A stretch of DNA of 6,450 bases from Rubrivirga sp. (GTDB lineage: Bacteria; Bacteroidota; Rhodothermia; Rhodothermales; Rubricoccaceae): the NCBI GenBank assembly GCA_012269805.1, contig JAAXJP010000599.1, positions 1 to 6,450 on the forward strand, given 5' to 3'. Numbering within the stretch: position 1 is the first letter of the stretch; every line of letters begins with the position of its first letter. The position numbers and the translations under genes were made by a program. This document shows positions 5,251 to 6,450 of the stretch, piece by piece. The notes beneath the pieces are model-generated. The model was not told the DNA's origin, made no database searches, and worked only from the letters and a program-made list of their open reading frames with translations.

Positions 5251-6051
5251 ATGTCCACCCGCTCCCGACGCCGCGGCCGTACGCCCGAGACCGAGGCCTA
5301 CGACGACGAGTTCGGCTTCGTCACCGACGACGACATCGTCGCGTTCATGGCCGAGCAGGAGCTCGAGGAGGAGGAGCTGGAAGAGAAGGAGGCCGGGTTC
5401 TGGAACCTCCAGACGGCCTCGGGGATCGGCCTGATCGGCCTCGGCGCGCTCTACAGCCTGCAGCTGCTGGGCCTCTTCCCGCTCGGCAGCGCGGTCCTCT
5501 ACAACCTCGTCCAGGTCCTCCCCATCTTCGCGGCCGTCCTCATCATGCTGACCGGCTTCGGGGTCCTCTCGTGGAGCCCGGCGGCGCGGCGGCGGAAGAA
5601 GGCGCGGAAGCGGGCGGCGCGGCGGCGCCAGCAGCAGCGGCGGGCCGCGCGGAAGACGGTCGGCCGGGCGCCCCGGAGCGAGACGTCGACGAACGACGCG
5701 GCTGGGAGGGCGGCGTCGAAGGCGTTCCGCCAGGCCGAGAAGGCGTTGCGGACGGCCGGCCGCGCCGCCGGGCGCGTGACCGACGAGGCGTTCGAGCGCC
5801 GCGCCGCCGCGCGGAAAGCGGGCCGTACGCGCCTCGCCAAGGACCGGAAAAACCGGAAGATCACCGGCGTCGCCGCGGGGATGGCCAACTACTTCGGCCT
5901 CGACCCGACCGTCGTCCGGATCGGGTGGGTCGTCGCGGCCATCTTCACCAACTTCGCCGCCGTCATCCCCTACCTCATCCTGACGGCCGTTCTGAAGAAC
6001 GAGGAAGACCTGGAGGACGACGACCCGGTCCTCCGAATCACGGACGACTAG
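5251..6051 (+). CDS. membrane protein with C-terminal PspC domain
   Basis: A 266-residue inner-membrane protein. In order it has an acidic N-terminus (Glu-rich 35-47), two hydrophobic helices (about 57-77 and 83-106), a very basic Arg/Ala/Lys-rich linker (about 111-198), a PspC domain (about 199-250) and a short acidic tail. The PspC signature is visible as KITGVAAGMANYFGLDPTVV (203-222), followed by the membrane segment. PspC-family domains occur in envelope-stress proteins. Most small PspC proteins carry the domain near the N-terminus, so the C-terminal position after two extra helices is atypical. The positive-inside rule puts the basic linker in the cytoplasm. ATG 5251 is preferred to an upstream in-frame ATG at 5059, whose extra residues are Arg/Pro-rich and overlap the promoter-like element. 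The function is inferred only from the domain: envelope stress sensing or membrane maintenance. Confidence 0.85.
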   Translation: MSTRSRRRGRTPETEAYDDEFGFVTDDDIVAFMAEQELEEEELEEKEAGFWNLQTASGIGLIGLGALYSLQLLGLFPLGSAVLYNLVQVLPIFAAVLIMLTGFGVLSWSPAARRRKKARKRAARRRQQQRRAARKTVGRAPRSETSTNDAAGRAASKAFRQAEKALRTAGRAAGRVTDEAFERRAAARKAGRTRLAKDRKNRKITGVAAGMANYFGLDPTVVRIGWVVAAIFTNFAAVIPYLILTAVLKNEEDLEDDDPVLRITDD

Positions 6052-6078
6052 AGGCGCGGGGCACCCGGCGGCCTCCGG

Positions 6079-6097
6079 CCTCCGCCCGAGGCGGGGG
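6079..6097 (+). terminator. terminator-like hairpin after the PspC-domain gene
   Basis: CCTCCGCC (6079-6086) pairs with GGCGGGGG (6090-6097) over eight positions, including one G-U wobble, around a CGA loop. It lies 27 bases after the TAG stop. It includes another CCGAGGCGG 9-mer (6086-6094) and follows a direct repeat of GGCCTCC (6070-6083). The stem abuts the TAGCTTTC promoter-like element, whose short T run might double as a terminator tail. Confidence 0.4.
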
Positions 6098-6107
6098 TAG
6101 CTTTCGG
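6098..6107 (+). promoter_or_regulatory. promoter-like GTAGCTTTCGG element ahead of the 6125 gene
   Basis: TAGCTTTCGG begins 27 nt before the ATG at 6125 and follows GCGGGGG. It fits TAnnTTT of the Bacteroidota/Rhodothermota -7 consensus. It closely matches the minus-strand element at 2311-2318, which also follows a GCGGGGG run. No -33 TTG is visible. Confidence 0.5.
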
Positions 6108-6124
6108 CGGTCTCCCCCCGCCCC

Positions 6125-6450
6125 ATGGTCCGCCGCCTCTGTCTCTTCGCCCTGCTCTTGCTGCCGGGCTCGGCCCTCGCCCAGCGCGAGGGGCTCCTCC
6201 AGATCGGGAGCCCGCTCTCGGACTTCGTCCGACGGCAGGCCACGCTCGGGACGGTCCCCCAGTTCGCCGCCGACGCGCTCCCGATCCCGGCCGGCGAGGC
6301 CATGGCCCTCGTCGACTCGATCGCGGCCGACCCGGAGGCGCTCGCGGCCCTCTCCCCCGCCGACCGACAGCTCGTGGAGCGGTACCAGTCGCTGGACCCG
6401 GCGACGGCGTTCGGCTGGACGCCCCCGTACGGGTTCTACGGCGACGGCGT
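6125..6450 (+). CDS. exported protein, possibly Wzi-like outer-membrane protein (partial)
   Basis: The gene starts at ATG 6125 and runs off the window end; 108 complete codons are visible with no stop. Residues 1-19 form a clear signal peptide: two arginines, a Leu-rich core and the cleavage site ALA before Q20. The mature start (LLQIGSPLSDFVRRQATLG, 24-42) is followed by a helical stretch with LPIPAGEAMALVDSI (52-66) and LSPADRQLVERY (76-87). This pattern reminds me of the N-terminal leader of capsule-assembly Wzi-family outer-membrane proteins in Rhodothermota. The beta-barrel that would prove it lies beyond the window, so the name is a tentative recollection. Export is well supported. A promoter-like element lies just upstream. 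Confidence 0.7.
   Translation, partial: MVRRLCLFALLLLPGSALAQREGLLQIGSPLSDFVRRQATLGTVPQFAADALPIPAGEAMALVDSIAADPEALAALSPADRQLVERYQSLDPATAFGWTPPYGFYGDG

Noticed and set aside
5028..5258. N-terminal extension of the phosphatase to an ATG at 5258
   Set aside because: It would add 77 low-complexity residues before a P-loop that normally lies within the first 20 residues, and would overlap the divergent gene's start.
4834..6303. Long minus-strand frame (489 codons) opposite the PspC-domain and 6125 genes
   Set aside because: It covers two plus-strand genes with clear membrane or signal segments and part of the phosphatase in the wrong frame. It is a composition artefact.
1..6450. CRISPR array, tRNA or rRNA gene, insertion sequence or transposase
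   Set aside because: No regularly spaced repeats, no cloverleaf-like or rRNA-like segments and no transposase-like protein were seen. The dispersed short repeats are too few and too irregularly spaced for CRISPR.

Overview
This window is high-GC DNA (roughly 70% G+C by eye) with densely packed protein genes. It probably comes from a marine member of the Rhodothermota, in the Rubricoccaceae/Rubrivirga neighbourhood. The basis is inference: two secreted proteins end in type IX secretion system (T9SS)-like C-terminal sorting domains, genes lack obvious Shine-Dalgarno sequences, and several start codons follow a GTAGYTT element resembling the Bacteroidota/Rhodothermota -7 box. No rRNA, tRNA, CRISPR array, insertion sequence or prophage gene is visible.

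Layout. A HAD-superfamily phosphatase-like gene (14-694, +) converges on a block of four minus-strand genes. In transcription order these are a low-molecular-weight protein-tyrosine-phosphatase family protein (5027-4524), a fructosamine/ribulosamine kinase family protein (4447-3560), a secreted endonuclease I family nuclease with a T9SS tail (3452-2385), and a large secreted SGNH-like protein with a short T9SS-like tail (2282-735, GTG start). Divergent from this block are a membrane protein with a C-terminal PspC domain (5251-6051, +) and the start of a signal-peptide-bearing, probably outer-membrane protein (6125 to the window end, +).

How the genes may work together. The phosphatase and kinase are neighbours on one strand. 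This matches a known bacterial arrangement linked to repair of glycated proteins: the phosphatase can act on protein-ribulosamine 5-phosphate and the kinase then phosphorylates the exposed ketosamine. The nuclease and SGNH-like protein look like T9SS cargo acting outside the cell. Their shared regulation is unknown: the SGNH gene has its own promoter-like element, and terminator-like hairpins lie after the nuclease and kinase genes.

Non-coding sequence. The intergenic gaps share a small sequence family. The pattern CCGTCCGCC-N6-CCGAGGCGG occurs exactly twice (2355-2378 and 5105-5128) and once with two changes in the right arm (3510-3533). The right-arm 9-mer also occurs in two further gaps (4497-4505 and 6086-6094). 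Together with the GTAGYTT elements, this is the least ordinary part of the window. I see no obvious new defence or biosynthetic system.
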